This document shows positions 11,686 through 22,809 of a DNA stretch of 64,000 bases, in pieces (position 1 is the stretch's first letter; every line of letters begins with the position of its first letter). The notes under the pieces were generated by a model that saw nothing but the letters and a program-made list of their open reading frames with translations, was not told the origin of the DNA and made no database searches. The position numbers and the translations under genes were made by a program. The DNA is from Craterostigma plantagineum (lineage: Eukaryota; Streptophyta; Magnoliopsida; Lamiales; Linderniaceae), in contig JAPQWV010000127.1 of assembly GCA_027422505.1 (NCBI GenBank), positions 310,001 through 374,000 on the forward strand. Direction: 5' to 3'.

Positions 11686-12588
11686 ATGAAGCACAACAGT
11701 GTAAGAAATGACCGCCGTGCCTTCAAAAGCGACGAAGAAGTAGCAAATTACCGACGAGCTTGCATGATCGACAAGTGGATGGTGAAGAAGAAGACTGCTA
11801 TCACCCATCATCATCATCATAACAAGTCGAAGAAGAAACCCTCTTCCGATCACCTTAAGCCGAGGCTCAATTCAACCTCGGACTCGAGCTCGAGCCCATC
11901 GGCGAACCACTCGTCCCCCAACGCCGAGCCGTTGCCCGTCTCCCAGCCCGAGCCGGTTCGAACCGGCTGTACTGCGAGGCTCGTCGTCAAGAGCCGAGTG
12001 GAAAGGCGGGCTAACAGCTTCAGCGAGCTTGGCTCGAATAACGATAATGACAGTCAAGGCCCGAAGAAAGAAGGGGGGCGGTTTTCGAAGGCGAAATCTA
12101 GGGCTTTGAAGATCTATGGAGATTTTAAGGAGCCCATTTCGCCCGGCGGAAAGTTCGCTGCTTTCTTGAACTCTTTTCTTTTCGGCGGCGGCGGCGGCGA
12201 AGGGAATAATAATCCGAAGAAGAAGAAGACGGCTAAAGTCGTAGCTAATTATGACGATTCGCCGTCCCTTAAAACTTCGGGCGGCAAAGTCGTCGATGGC
12301 GTTAAGAGGTCGGTGAGGTTCGACGAAGACTCTAAATCGTATGGGCCCAATAGGGAAGGGCAGAAAAGTGAGAAAACATGGAAAGAAAGCATCAATTGTC
12401 GTGAGGAGCTTATCATGGCGTGTGTTATGGAGGGAAAAAATCGTACCTTTGATGGAAATTCCAGCGTGGAGGAAGATGAGGAAGATGATGCTGAGAGTTG
12501 TGCGAGTTCGGATTTGTTTGAGTTGGATAATCTTTGGTCAATTGGCTTAATGGAGGGTAGTTATGGAGATGAATTGCCTTGTTTATGA
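11686..12588 (+). CDS. BIG GRAIN 1-like protein
   Basis: This is a single-exon, 300-aa plant-specific protein. Family features are the KSRALKIYGDFKEPISPGGKFA block followed by FLNSFLF (about residues 142-170), a basic RSVRF segment (about 210-214) and the C-terminal acidic DDAESCASSDLFELDNLWSIG motif. These occur in BIG GRAIN 1 (BG1)-like proteins, membrane-associated proteins linked to auxin response and organ size. It carries a His5 run near residue 41, a Gly5 run near 168 and a Lys-rich patch. The same C-terminal motif occurs in a few related small families, so the subfamily is inferred. The ATG at 11686 is the first in frame. The frame is intact. Confidence 0.75.
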   Translation: MKHNSVRNDRRAFKSDEEVANYRRACMIDKWMVKKKTAITHHHHHNKSKKKPSSDHLKPRLNSTSDSSSSPSANHSSPNAEPLPVSQPEPVRTGCTARLVVKSRVERRANSFSELGSNNDNDSQGPKKEGGRFSKAKSRALKIYGDFKEPISPGGKFAAFLNSFLFGGGGGEGNNNPKKKKTAKVVANYDDSPSLKTSGGKVVDGVKRSVRFDEDSKSYGPNREGQKSEKTWKESINCREELIMACVMEGKNRTFDGNSSVEEDEEDDAESCASSDLFELDNLWSIGLMEGSYGDELPCL

Positions 12589-13091
12589 AACTACTACTTG
12601 CCCAGAGTCATCATATGGAGTTATTTGTGTGTGAGATGAACATGAATGTGGTCTTCTGAGGGAAAAATATTAATAATAACTGTGATTTTTTGAGCTTAAT
12701 ATTAGCTTTGTCAGTTGAACTGAATATATTTCTAGTTGTGTGTATGGTTAACATCTTAATCGTGTGTTCAATAGATTGTAAGGAGAGCAAAGGGAAAAAG
12801 TGAAATCTTGTTTTGAACTCATAATCAAAATTCAAAATGGATTGTAAGCAGAGCAAAGGCGAAAAAAAAATGAACATTTATGCTAACGATTGCTTATTCA
12901 CTAAAGAAAACGAAACCAAGTTTACAGTCATCGATTCACTAATCCCATCATTCACGAGCTACATCAGAATCCCAATTACAGAAGCAGAAAACTCAAGAAA
13001 TCAAAGTCTGAGAAGCGATTCAATAGTAGAGAAGAAATTCGACTAAAACCAGAAGGAAACTGTTCTTAATCTACAAATCACTAACCCTCAA
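12589..13091. other. Short convergent intergenic region
   Basis: This AT-rich stretch lies between the 3' ends of two convergent genes. It holds only their 3' UTRs, with a short direct repeat (agattgtaagnagagcaaag at about 12773 and 12838). I see nothing else. Confidence 0.5.
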
Positions 13092-13742
13092 TTACAACTT
13101 TTTCTTCGCCAACCGTGGGGAAGTCCTAATGCTTCTTCCCTCGACCGGCGTTTTCTTCCCATTCTTCTCAAGATCACCACAGCCATCGCCATTCTCATCA
13201 CCTACCTTAGCTCCGCCGCCGTTGTTCTTAGTACTGCTGCTTCTCGTCACCATCCCAGATTCTCTAGCAATCTTCTCAAACTCATCGCTCAATTTCCTAA
13301 CCACAGACCTCTCCTCGCTGCCATCCTCAGAGTCCTCATCCACCAAGCCCACCACGCGACGCCGCTTCACCACCCTCGGCGCCGGAGGTGGAGATGAGGG
13401 ACTCTTACTCTTCCCCTCGCCCTTCCCCTTTCCCTCGCTCTTCCTAGTCTTGGATTCACCACCTACATCCCTCTGACGTTTCGTCGAACACCTTGCGACC
13501 TCTTCCTTCTCCTTCTGCCTACGCAGGTTTTCGACCTTGCCCTCGATTCGACCCTGGAGCCTGTGCCTGGTCATGCTGAGCCCACCCATGGACCAGTGCG
13601 CCGATTCCGCCCAATTCATCAGCGGATCCATCACGGAAACCGGCGGATCGACACGAGTCTCGTTGAATTTCACGTCGGCGTAAAACCTAGGTCGCGGCAG
13701 GCTGCTACCGTAGAATTTCCCTGGTCCCAACGCTACAACCAT
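13092..13742 (-). CDS. Conserved plant protein of unknown function
   Basis: This is an intronless frame of 216 aa starting MVVALGPGKFYGSSLPRPRF, followed by DVKFNETRVDPPVSVMDPLM and NWAESAHWSMGGLSMTRHRL. I believe this N-terminal 65-aa block is conserved in plants without an assigned function. The C-terminal two thirds is low complexity: Lys/Glu/Ser/Pro-rich with basic clusters (VVKRRRVVG, SPRLAKKKL) that look like nuclear localisation signals, plus an acidic EDSEDGSEE patch. A nuclear role is an inference only. The ATG at 13742 gives the conserved MVVALGPG start. There are no frame problems. Confidence 0.7.
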   Translation of the reverse strand: MVVALGPGKFYGSSLPRPRFYADVKFNETRVDPPVSVMDPLMNWAESAHWSMGGLSMTRHRLQGRIEGKVENLRRQKEKEEVARCSTKRQRDVGGESKTRKSEGKGKGEGKSKSPSSPPPAPRVVKRRRVVGLVDEDSEDGSEERSVVRKLSDEFEKIARESGMVTRSSSTKNNGGGAKVGDENGDGCGDLEKNGKKTPVEGRSIRTSPRLAKKKL

Positions 13743-15096
13743 CGCCAGATTTCGATCGAAGAAACCTTTCCCTTCTACTGTGTTGATTTTTCTTGATTTC
13801 GACCTCGGCGATGGGCAGTTGTGCTGTTGTTTAGTGAGCTTATGTAGCCGTGCTGAGGCTTAAGGCGGGAAAGTTGGCGCCATTAGAGAAAAGAGCGCCC
13901 ATCAATTTGCTTGAGCGCGCGCGCGCGGTTTTGAACTTTGAAGAAAGGCTCGAAATTTTTGCGAGCCTTCAATTTCGATTAGCTGCTGTTCTTTTTTCTA
14001 TTGTGCCTATTGGGCCGATCGGACTCATCAACAGTTGGGCTTTTTAGGTTTGTTGGTGGGCTAACCCATTAATATATCAACCTTACAACCATTTTTTTTG
14101 TTTTTGTTTATCAATTTACTCACACACCAGTACTTTCGCACACTCTATGCGTGTGCTTCGAATTTAATTATATTTTAACGTTATTCTTAATTTTAAAATT
14201 AATTTTTTTTTCTAATATTAAGTAGTTGAAATAAGATTTTTAACTATATAAAAGAAAAACTGATGTTTAGGAATGTATGTCTAATAAATAAAAAATGTTA
14301 AATTAACATGAAAAATGTTAAAATAATTAAATAAAGAATAATGGAATCAAATTGTAAATAAATATGACAGACAAAATTAACAGTTTATATCCACCCCACA
14401 CCCTTTATATGATAGAATAGAATAGAGTGCTTAATATTAAGGGTGTGTTTGTTTCAAGTGATCCAACATTACGGTGATACGCACATCACGGTGATGTTGG
14501 TATCACCGGAATGTAGATCAAGGTAATATATCATCAGTGTTGTTTTAAGGTGATATTTTATTTTGCAGATCAACGTGATATTGAAGTATTCTGTTTGTTT
14601 AATCACTGTGAAGTGTAGGGTGACGTTGTATAAATGTCATATTTGACCCTATACATATGACTTAAATAATGTGTTAAATTTTTTTTAAGGTTATATTTTA
14701 TGTGATATTGATAAAACATTTAATTATAAGCATTATTTATATTTATATATTTTTTTGAATATAAGTTTTAATAGTTCTAAATAACTGAAATATTTTTAAA
14801 ATTTAATTATGTTAATCATGTAACTGATTTATAATGGCATATAAAGTAATAATGTTAAAATATGAAGGGTATTCTCGTCCATTAGCAGCTATTAAAGATG
14901 ATCATAGATAATAGTGATTCAAACTCAAAACTCCTCGAACGTATAAATTTACGAAACCCGCAAGAATCGAGTTCTTCGGGCTTCGACGTTATCGAAACTA
15001 ACATGACAACAATGGAAGAACAGCAAGAAATTCCCCATCACAAGTCTTTAACCACATGATAGTAATGAAGGAAAAATGATTCCTTTTCTTTTTCAA
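13743..15096. other. AT-rich intergenic region
   Basis: This is the promoter of the unknown gene (with a GCGCGCGCGC run near 13916), then very AT-rich DNA. At about 14441 a stretch beginning gggtgtgtttgtttcaagtg looks like the terminus of a plant DNA transposon. I found no matching inverted end within 700 bp, so I do not call an element. No coding sequence is supported. Confidence 0.45.
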
Positions 15097-17575
15097 TCAA
15101 GTCTTCAACGGAGCCTTTTTCTCTCTGTCTGAGATTCTAGCGGGAGCGTTAGAGTGCGATTTGAACCGTCCCCTACCGCCGTCTTCTCTCTCCTGCAAGA
15201 CAGCCCAAATGTTCAAATCTCTTAGATATATTTTAGAATACGAAAATGCGTATAGATGGCGAATGGGCAAGGAAAAGCCATAACGAAACTCATTGGGGTA
15301 CTACGTATCGAATCGAATGTTTTTTCTTTCTTTTTTTCTTACCTTTTTCTTGACTACTTGCACTACATCTTCGTCCTGAAGAATATGACTGAGACCACAG
15401 TGCTGAGGGTAATGCCTTGCGCTTGTGCCCCAAACCAAGCAGTACTTCATATCCTTCACTAGGGTTCGATGAATGTGGTTACAGAAGTCTTCGACTGTGC
15501 ACCCACCACGGCCCTACAATTATTATTAAAATAAAAAAATTATATCGATCAGTGGCCTTCGATTATCGCATTGTCAAACTCAAGAGTTATGCATGTTCAC
15601 AAGATCATAATAAAGAGACGTACAGCAGAAAGGACAACTGGCTCGGCAAAATCTGGTTGCTGGCCCTGAGGTTTTGTATATATTCTGACAAGTCCCATTT
15701 CTTCCCACATTTTTGCGAGCAGTCTGTCTAGATTTAGCTGTTGATGCAATAGATACAAGTGGGATTTTAATAGTTACTTATTATACCTTATGCTTTAATT
15801 CAATTGCAAGCATCCGATGTGAGTGTGATATGTTACACTAATGATAATCACACGATACGGCAACTGGCTATATGTATAAGGTAAGGTTTTAGAAAGGATA
15901 TTACCCGTAAATTGCAGCTGATCACAATAGAGTTTGGCTGTCGCGCTAATCGGTCAACATCGTCAATACCAACAACGTCGATCTTGTTGTATACGTATAC
16001 GCACTTCATGTACTTGCGATTCCCTTCAATGACATCGATGAGATCGTCCACAGTGGCATCTTCACGAAATAGAATCTGCAGAAAACAATGTGAAAAAAAA
16101 AAAAAAAACAGAACTGTAGGAAGAAATCTTGGCAACGCGACCAAGTAGGGAAATCAGCACTTCATTGAGTGAGAGCCTGCTCACCTCTGCATTGTGAATC
16201 TTATATTCGTGCAGAATTTGATAGCAGAGCTTCTCATCCACATGAGTCAATGGTAACGTGCTATTGAATGAAATTCCTCCTGTTTTTTTCTTTTTGAAGT
16301 ATATCTGTTAGCCACGTAGAATAACGAGCCTCCATTAGATAATGGTGAACAGGTAGATAACTCACACCACTATTTTGCAAAATCTAACCGAAACAAAGAT
16401 AGAACTTCAAACATACGTACTTGAGGTGGTCTTTTATTCAGACGCAAGCCAACAGCTTCCAACTCCCTTGTTAAGATCTGTCGATGACCTTCACTCTAAA
16501 ATGTATGCAGTTCATGTAAGCCATCCAATACGTCAGCAAACTACACTTGGAAATAAAATTGCCGAATTGAAGTCAACAGTAACATAAATACCACTACTCA
16601 CTTTTGACGCATCGAGAACCATCAAGACAATGTCTGACGATTTGGCAACGGCGATGACCTGAAATCGAATTAAGAAGCTTCTATTATGGTCTGCATCATC
16701 TTAATTTCCTCCTCACTTATTCATGTTAGAATCCTTAATTATACTCAACAAGTTCGAAGTTACCTGTCTCCCACGACCTTTTCCTTCAGCTGCACCTTCG
16801 ATAATTCCAGGAAGATCGAGAAGCTGTATCTTGGTATCTTTGTAGTGAATAATGCCAGGGATACAAGTAAGTGTAGTGAACTCATATGCAGCTGATTCTG
16901 AACGTGTCCCCGTCAACAATGTCAAAAGAGTCGATTTTCCAACACTAGAAATAATTTGAAAAAAAATCCAACGGTAAGTACAAATTTACCTAATTAAACT
17001 GCAAGAATATTTGCTTTACATCACAACTTTAATCTACTCCAATATAAAGTGGAACCACGATAATAATGGGAAAATATTCAAAGCAATGGACAACGGATAG
17101 TGTTCCTGTTCTTGCATTTATATTTCTTTTCCTAAAATATACTCTGCAACCCAAGAAAGATGGCTAACCTGGGAAAACCTATGAGTGCCACACGTCCATG
17201 ACCAAACTTCGTAACCTCAAAACCTTCCCCAGCTCCACTAGATCCCTAAAACATAAAGAGCGTCATCACTAACAATTTCCAAATAGCAGAATATCCCCAG
17301 CTTGTAATAAGAGAGTAACGTACTTTTGGTGGCTCCAATAATTGTGTCCTCAATTTCGCTATCTTCGCCTTGAGCTGACCCAAATGATACTCTATTCATC
17401 ATCATCCAAATCAAAATTCAAAATTCAAAATCAGAACTGAAGTCCCATAAGATAGAGCATGAGCAATCCTAAGGAAACATAAAAAGGAAAAAAAGGAAAA
17501 ATCACCTGTAGCTTTATTCTTCTGCGTACGAGCCATTTCGGCTTCGATTTCCTTAATCCTTTCAATGATCCCCAT
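15097..17575 (-). CDS. DRG2: Developmentally regulated GTP-binding protein, DRG2 type
   Basis: This is a cytosolic OBG/DRG-family GTPase of about 400 aa, associated with ribosomes and translation. Eleven exons can be traced: 17506-17575, 17324-17391, 17170-17246, 16764-16946, 16602-16660, 16418-16494, 16185-16310, 15905-16078, 15624-15739, 15345-15516 and 15097-15188. GTPase motifs are visible: G1 GFPSVGKST (split by an intron after GFP), G2/G3 region [11 protein letters not shown]...[11 protein letters not shown], and G4 NKID (in [16 protein letters not shown]). The C-terminal TGS domain follows ([13 protein letters not shown]...[11 protein letters not shown]...[13 protein letters not shown]), then a basic tail. 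The N-terminal helix ([20 protein letters not shown]) and the sequence around [17 protein letters not shown] favour DRG2 over DRG1. The frame is intact across all exons. Confidence 0.95.
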
Positions 17576-18116
17576 CTTCAATAGAGTAATTACCTGAAGC
17601 CATCCACCAAGTACAACCGAAAATCATATCTACCCTCCCAATAATAAAAAAACTAAACAAAAATAGAAATTAAAAGGAACACTTATGAGCGGATGTATCA
17701 AAATTTCGAGCTCCCAAACCAAGTAGGCGAACAAATAAATTCTCAAAAACCAACAATTCGCTTAACAAACCAGCCAAGCTAGAGACGATTAAAGCCCAAC
17801 CAAACCCGCCCCATGACGCATCAACAACTTCAAATTCTAGATGCAGCAATCAAGATTTTACCAGATCTTCGTACCACAGCTCAACGTCACTTCGCCAGAA
17901 GAGGACGACGAAAAAAACCGAAGCTTGTGTAGGTCTTTTAATCAATCATGGATGGGGTTCAGGCGTGCGCGAGTAACCTAGAAAACGTTGGCAGCGACGA
18001 CGATCTATTAAAAGGCTGGTTTCTATCTACGTTTAGCCGTTGATATGGGTTGGGCTAATCGAACGGCCCAATTTGGCTTTGCTTAAAAAGCAGGTTAAAA
18101 TAAATAATTAAATGTT
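17576..18116. other. DRG2 promoter and NUDT19 3' flank
   Basis: About 540 bp separate the DRG2 start from the NUDT19 stop; both genes point to the left. There is no gene here and no element I recognise. Confidence 0.5.
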
Positions 18117-19332
18117 TTAGATAATATCTTCCCCATTAGCCCAACAAGAAATGAGATGATGCGCAATAGCATGAGGCCCAGGCACAAACATCGGCGCCGC
18201 TTCGCCGCCGTCGCCGGCGCTCTCAACACCATAGACACTCTCTCCCTTCTCAACGCCGCCGCACGTCCTCCCAATCTCCTCGGCGGCGTTCTCCCTCGCC
18301 TTATCGTACTCATCGACAGCAAGCGCTTTCCTCACATCGTCTCTGCTATGCCACTGTGCACTCTCCAGCTCGTCCCCATCCAAATCGATCTCTAAAGTCT
18401 CGGCGTACGCAAAGAACCCGACCATCAGCTGACACGGCATGGCGCCGCGCCCGACGGGCCACGGCTGGGAGCTGTGGTACACGACGCGGCCCACTTCGAC
18501 GCCCGTCTCCTCGCGCGTCTCTCGCCTCACGGCCTCTTCCAAGCTCTCGCCGGGCTCGATGAAGCCGGCGAGGCAAGTCCACTTGCGGGGGACGTACCTC
18601 GAATGCCTGCTTAGCAGCGCTCTGTCGTTTTCTTGGTCTATTACAAGCATGATTACCACTGGGTCGACGCGCGGGTATGTTTTCTTCTTGCAAGATTTGT
18701 TCGAGCACTGTCTTCGCCTGCCGTAATCCATGGAAACTGTTTTAGCGCCGCAGTGTCCGCAGAATTGTGCTGTCTTTTGCCATTCTAACAGTGCTCGGCC
18801 GCGCCCGGCGATGGCCAGGTCGGTCTCGGCGTTTTGTCCCGAGAAATCTGTGGCCACCATTAACGTCTTCAGCTCTACGAAGCTGAGGTTTCTGGCTCTT
18901 AGCTGGTAAGTTAAGTCGCCCTCTTGGGATACGTTGATTGCCCAGTACAGTTTACCTTCGCCATCATCGTTTTCGCAGCCCAAGTAAACTAAAGATTCCT
19001 CATTTAAAGCTCCGCCCGGTTCAGAATTCTCCATTAGAGACTTGCAGTCACTCAGGCTCATCCACCCCAAGTGCCACTTTTTAGGACTGGGGTCATCGGC
19101 TTTGTAGCCGACCAAAGGCTTCCCCTTTGCGAAAGGCAAGACCTTGGATTCGTGGGAAGATGGATCTTTCTCGTCTTGGTTAGAAATGGGGGACTTTGGT
19201 GTTTGCAGCGATGAATTTGTTGATGAGCCTTGGATCGGTTTTAGGGTTCGTTTTCTTACGGAGCTTCGAGCAAATGCGTGAGGAAGAAAGATTCTTTTGG
19301 CGTCATTAGCTGGGCTCTTCGTTGATGTCCTT
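18117..19332 (-). CDS. NUDT19: Nudix hydrolase 19-like (NADH pyrophosphatase), main body
   Basis: This is a plastid/peroxisome-type NAD(P)H pyrophosphatase that cleaves NADH/NADPH to NMNH and AMP. The body shows the N-terminal NUDIX-like domain, a four-Cys zinc ribbon (FCGHCGAK...CSNKSCKKK), the Nudix box G-x5-E-x7-RE-x2-EE-x-G (from GFIEPGESLEEAV to REETGVEV), and the SQPWP motif typical of NADH-specific members. The ATG nearest the conserved domain is absent: the frame continues upstream through VLPFAKGKPLVG and a Ser/Thr/Arg-rich transit-peptide-like stretch to 19332. There it meets the copia LTR with an in-frame stop just inside. The true start lies beyond the element (22749-22809). Without it the next Met is about 110 codons downstream, so plastid targeting would be lost. 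Confidence 0.92.
19328..19332. repeat. 5-bp target-site duplication (tcctt), left
   Basis: The sequence tcctt directly precedes LTR TG at 19333 and recurs directly after the second LTR at 22749-22753. Confidence 0.9.
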
Positions 19333-19823
19333 TGTTAGTATGACCTTGCTTCACAAAAGGAGCCGTAGCTCTTTGACCATTCAAATATGAGGAAAAGTGT
19401 GAGCAGTAAAGGAGGAAAATGAAAACAAAAGTTTCTCTTATTTCGGCTATGCATCGATGGTCAAAAAGGTGTGTTAGACTATTCTTATGTTTACACAGGA
19501 AATCAGTGCGATGGCTCAGCTATAAATAGGAGCTTAGATCGAAGGATTCAACACACCACAACCACATCAGATCTTCTCGTCTCTGATCATTTCTTTTATA
19601 GCCTACTCCTTATATTATTGTAGTTGTTTTGGTACCACGTCAGCGTACGTGTCTGTAATCTCCACATAATAAAGAAGTTCTACCTCCGGCCCGTGGACGT
19701 AGGTCATTCTGACCGAACCACGTAAATCTCGTGTCACTGTCCAAATTTATTTTTCGTCTCTTTTATTTATTATCGTCATTTTTCGGGCAAAATAATTATC
19801 GGGGATTTCCGCATATCCTAACA
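19333..19823 (+). repeat. 5' LTR of the Tork-like element
   Basis: This is a 491-bp LTR with TG...CA ends. A TATA-like ctataaatag lies at about 19519-19528 and likely drives the element's RNA. Confidence 0.93.
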
Positions 19824-19826
19824 AAT

Positions 19827-19838
19827 TGGTATCAGAGC
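19827..19838 (+). promoter_or_regulatory. Primer-binding site (tRNA-iMet)
   Basis: The sequence tggtatcagagc lies three bases after the 5' LTR. It is the standard copia primer site complementary to initiator tRNA-Met. Confidence 0.9.
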
Positions 19839-19863
19839 CAACCCCGATTTATTTTTTAGTCAC

Positions 19864-20447
19864 CATGACGATAACAAAAATGTTAAGTGAAAAGTTCGAC
19901 ATGTCAACATTGCAATGTGGAGTCTCAAGATGGAGGCCATACTCATTCAAGACAGTTGCGAGGTGGCGCTTGAAGCGCAAAGAAGAAACCAACCGAAATG
20001 AAGGACGATCAATTTAATGAATTGGACAAGAAAGCCAGATCGGCTATTATCTTAAATCTCTCTTACGAGGTTTTACAAGAAGTTGCCACGGAGACGACGG
20101 CCATGGGTATGTGGGATGCGTTAAAAGCTATCTACATGAAGAAGACTAAGGAGAATCGGCTTTATTTAAAGCAGAAGCTTTACAGTATGAAAATGACGGA
20201 AGGTACTTCTATTCTTTCGCATCTCGATAAATTCGATTCTATCATTATTGATTTGGCGAACGTAGAAGTAAAAGTGACGGACGAAGATCAGGCCATAATA
20301 TTGTTGTGTTCCCTTCCCTCGTCTTTAAAGCATTTTCGTGACACCATAATCTATGGAAAAGATACGATATCGTATTCTAGTGTCAAATCCGCTTTACAAT
20401 CGAAAGAACAGATAGACAGGGATATTACGGGAGAAACAAGTGGATGA
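19864..20447 (+). pseudogene. Copia gag fragment
   Basis: This is Gag of the UBN2/retrotran_gag type. The recognisable part, at 19998-20447, includes KKARSAIILNLSYEVLQEV, MWDALKAIYMKK and the following LSHLDKFDSIIIDLANV. The N-terminal part from 19864 (MTITKMLSEKF) is out of frame with it, with two frame changes between about 19895 and 19985. No zinc knuckle is present, because the frame stops at an internal deletion. Confidence 0.8.
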
Positions 20448-22166
20448 GGCAGAACGTGATTCAGATACTGTTGAAGATGAAAGCACCGAGCAGGAATATT
20501 CTATAGCCAGAGATAGGGAGAGACGGGAGATTCGACTACCACAACGGTACGTGAATTTAGTTTCGTATGCTTTATCAGTGGCGCAAGAAACGGGTGGAGG
20601 CGACGAACCTTCTACCTATTCGGAGGCAATTAGCGATGTTAATTCTGATAAGTGGCTGGTAGCGATGAATGAAGAAATGGAGTCTCTGCACAAGAATGGA
20701 ACGTGGATTCTTGTGGCGCCGCCGAAGAAAAAGAAAATAATCGGATGTAAGTGGGTCTTCAAGAAAAAAGAAGGTTTATCTGGTTCGGACGATGCAAGGT
20801 ATAAGCACGATTAGTCGCGAAAGGCTATAGTCAGGTACAGGGTGTTGATTTTAATGATGTATTCTCACCTGTCGTTAGACATAGCTCTATTCGTGTATTA
20901 CTTGCATTCGTTGCCATGTATGATTTGGAGTTAGAACAGCTTGACGTCAAGACGGCGTTCTTACATGGCGATTTAGATGAACAGATTTATATGAAGCAAC
21001 CTGAAGGCTTCATAGTTGAAGGCAAGGAAGACCAAGTTTGCCTGTTGAAGAAATCCTTATACGGATTAAAGCAGTCTCCAAGACAGTGATATAAACGTTT
21101 TGATTCTTTCATGTTGGGTCATGGTTTCTCCAGGAGCAAGTATGATAGTTGTGTTTACTTCCGGAAGTTAAATGACAGTTCGTTCATTTATCTGTTATTA
21201 TATGTTGATGACATGCTCATTGCGGCTAAGAATCTTGCAGAAATTCACCAGTTGAAGGCCTTATTGAATGGTGAATTTGAAATGAAGGATTTAGGAGCAG
21301 CTAAGAAGATTCTTGGTATGGAGATTAGACGTGATAGAGGAGCTGATAAGTTGCACCTGACCCAGGAAAGTTACCTCAAGAAGGTTTTGGAGAGATTTGG
21401 CATGAGCGATGCCAAACCAGTCAGCACTCCTCTTGCTAGCCATTTTAGGCTAAGCGCTGCTCAGTCACCATCATCAGATGAGGAAGAAGCGTACATGGCA
21501 CGAGTTCCTTACTCGAGTGCAGTCGGCAGTATTATGTATGCAATGGTATGTACACGTCCTGATATTTCACAGGCTGTTAGTGTTGTTAGCAGGTATATGG
21601 CTAATCCAGGGAAAGAGCACTGGCAAGCAGTGAAGTGGATTCTTAGATACTTGAAGGGTACTCTAAGCTTTTGTTTGGAGTTTGGCAGAAACAGTGATAC
21701 TCTCATTGGCTTCGTTGATTCAGACTACGCAGGTGATCTCGATAAACGACGATCTCTTACTGGTTATGTATTTTCTATTGGAGGTTGTGCAGTTAGCTGG
21801 AAAGCAACTCTACAGCATGTAGTGGCGTTGTCTACTACTGAAGCAGAATACATGGCGATTACTGATGCGATCAAGGAAGCATTATGGTTGACAGGGTTAT
21901 TCAGCGAATTAACCCAGAATCAGGGAGTCATTACTATTTTCTGTGATAGTCAAAGTGCGATTCATTTGACTAAGGATCAGATGTATCACGAAAGGACTAA
22001 GCATATTGATGTTAAGTATCATTTTATTCGTGATATTATTGCAGATAAGAAGGTGTTTATCAAGAAGATCAACACAAAGGATAATCCTGCGAATTTGTTT
22101 ACGAAGGCTCTTCCAGTTTCCAAGTTCAAGCATTGCTTGGACTTGATTGGCGTTTTAAATTGGTGA
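20442..22166 (+). pseudogene. Copia reverse transcriptase / RNase H, disrupted
   Basis: The RVT_2 domain starts at WLVAMNEEMESLHKNGTW and IIGCKWVFKKKEG, continues through LEQLDVKTAFLHGDL, LYGLKQSPR and YVDDML (the YxDD active site, near 21208). It ends with the copia RNase H domain (SDYAGDLDKRRSLTGY, ALSTTEAEYMA, KHIDVKYHFIRD). A missing base near 20804 and a stop near 21088 split it into three frames; the last, 21111-22166, is open for 351 codons. No GAG-pre-integrase or integrase core remains. Confidence 0.9.
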
Positions 22167-22245
22167 ACTAGCCCGCCGGGGCTAAGGTCGGAGGGAGATA
22201 AAAGTATTTCTAAATTAAGGTGGAGTATTTTTCAGAATCAAGGTC

Positions 22246-22257
22246 AAGGTGGAGATT
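22246..22257 (+). promoter_or_regulatory. Polypurine tract
   Basis: The sequence aaggtggagatt directly precedes the 3' LTR and would prime plus-strand synthesis. Confidence 0.7.
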
Positions 22258-22748
22258 TGTTAGTATGACCTTGCTTCACAAAAGGAGCCGTAGCTCTTTG
22301 ACCATTCAAATATGAGGAAAAGTGTGAGCAGTAAAGGAGGAAAATGAAAACAAAAGTTTCTCTTATTTCGGCTATGCATCGATGGTCAAAAAGGTGTGTT
22401 AGACTATTCTTATGTTTACACAGGAAATCAGTGCGATGGCTCAGCTATAAATAGGAGCTTAGATCGAAGGATTCAACACACCACAACTACATCAGATCTT
22501 CTCGTCTCTGATCATTTCTTTTATAGCCTACTCCTTATATTATTGTAGTTGTTTTGGTACCACGTCAGCGTACGTGTCTGTAATCTCCACATAATAAAGA
22601 AGTTCTACCTCCGGCCCGTGGACGTAGGTCATTCTGACCGAACCACGTAAATCTCGTGTCACTGTCCAAATTTATTTTTCGTCTCTTTTATTTATTATCG
22701 TCATTTTTCGGGCAAAATAATTATCGGGGATTTCCGCATATCCTAACA
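22258..22748 (+). repeat. 3' LTR of the Tork-like element
   Basis: At 491 bp, it matches the 5' LTR except for one base seen by eye. Confidence 0.93.
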
Positions 22749-22809
22749 TCCTTAATAGGACATGTTTAGAGGTTGAATGTTGAGATACCATGGCATAGTA
22801 GCACAGCAT
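22749..22809 (-). CDS. NUDT19: NUDT19 N-terminal coding fragment cut off by the copia element
   Basis: When the element and one copy of tcctt are left out, this piece runs in frame into the NUDT19 body at 19327. It begins at ATG 22809 (MLCYYAMVSQHSTSKHVLLR) or, more likely by context, at ATG 22791 (MVSQHS...). The short Ser/Thr/Arg-rich, acid-poor stretch fits the start of a plastid transit peptide. In the present arrangement it reads into the LTR and soon stops. The join in frame at exactly the duplicated site is the evidence; the precise start is uncertain. Confidence 0.75.

Larger units (their letters stand above)
19333..22748 (+). mobile_element. Ty1/copia retrotransposon, internally deleted (Tork-like)
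   Basis: This 3,416-bp element has two 491-bp LTRs (19333-19823, 22258-22748) beginning TGTTAG and ending CTAACA, a 5-bp duplication (tcctt), a tRNA-iMet primer site and a purine tract. The interior holds part of gag and then jumps to reverse transcriptase and RNase H, with protease and integrase missing around 20445. RT has a one-base loss near 20804 and a TGG-to-TGA-type stop near 21088, and gag is out of frame near its start. It therefore cannot move by itself. By eye the LTRs differ at a single position (c at about 19565 versus t at 22490), so it arrived very recently, using proteins of another copy. Confidence 0.93.

Noticed and set aside
14441..14900. Possible Harbinger/hAT-type MITE starting gggtgtgtttgttt
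   Set aside because: No matching inverted terminus or target duplication could be found.
18346..18726. Long frames on both strands inside NUDT19
   Set aside because: GC-rich shadows of the Nudix coding frame; no motif of their own.
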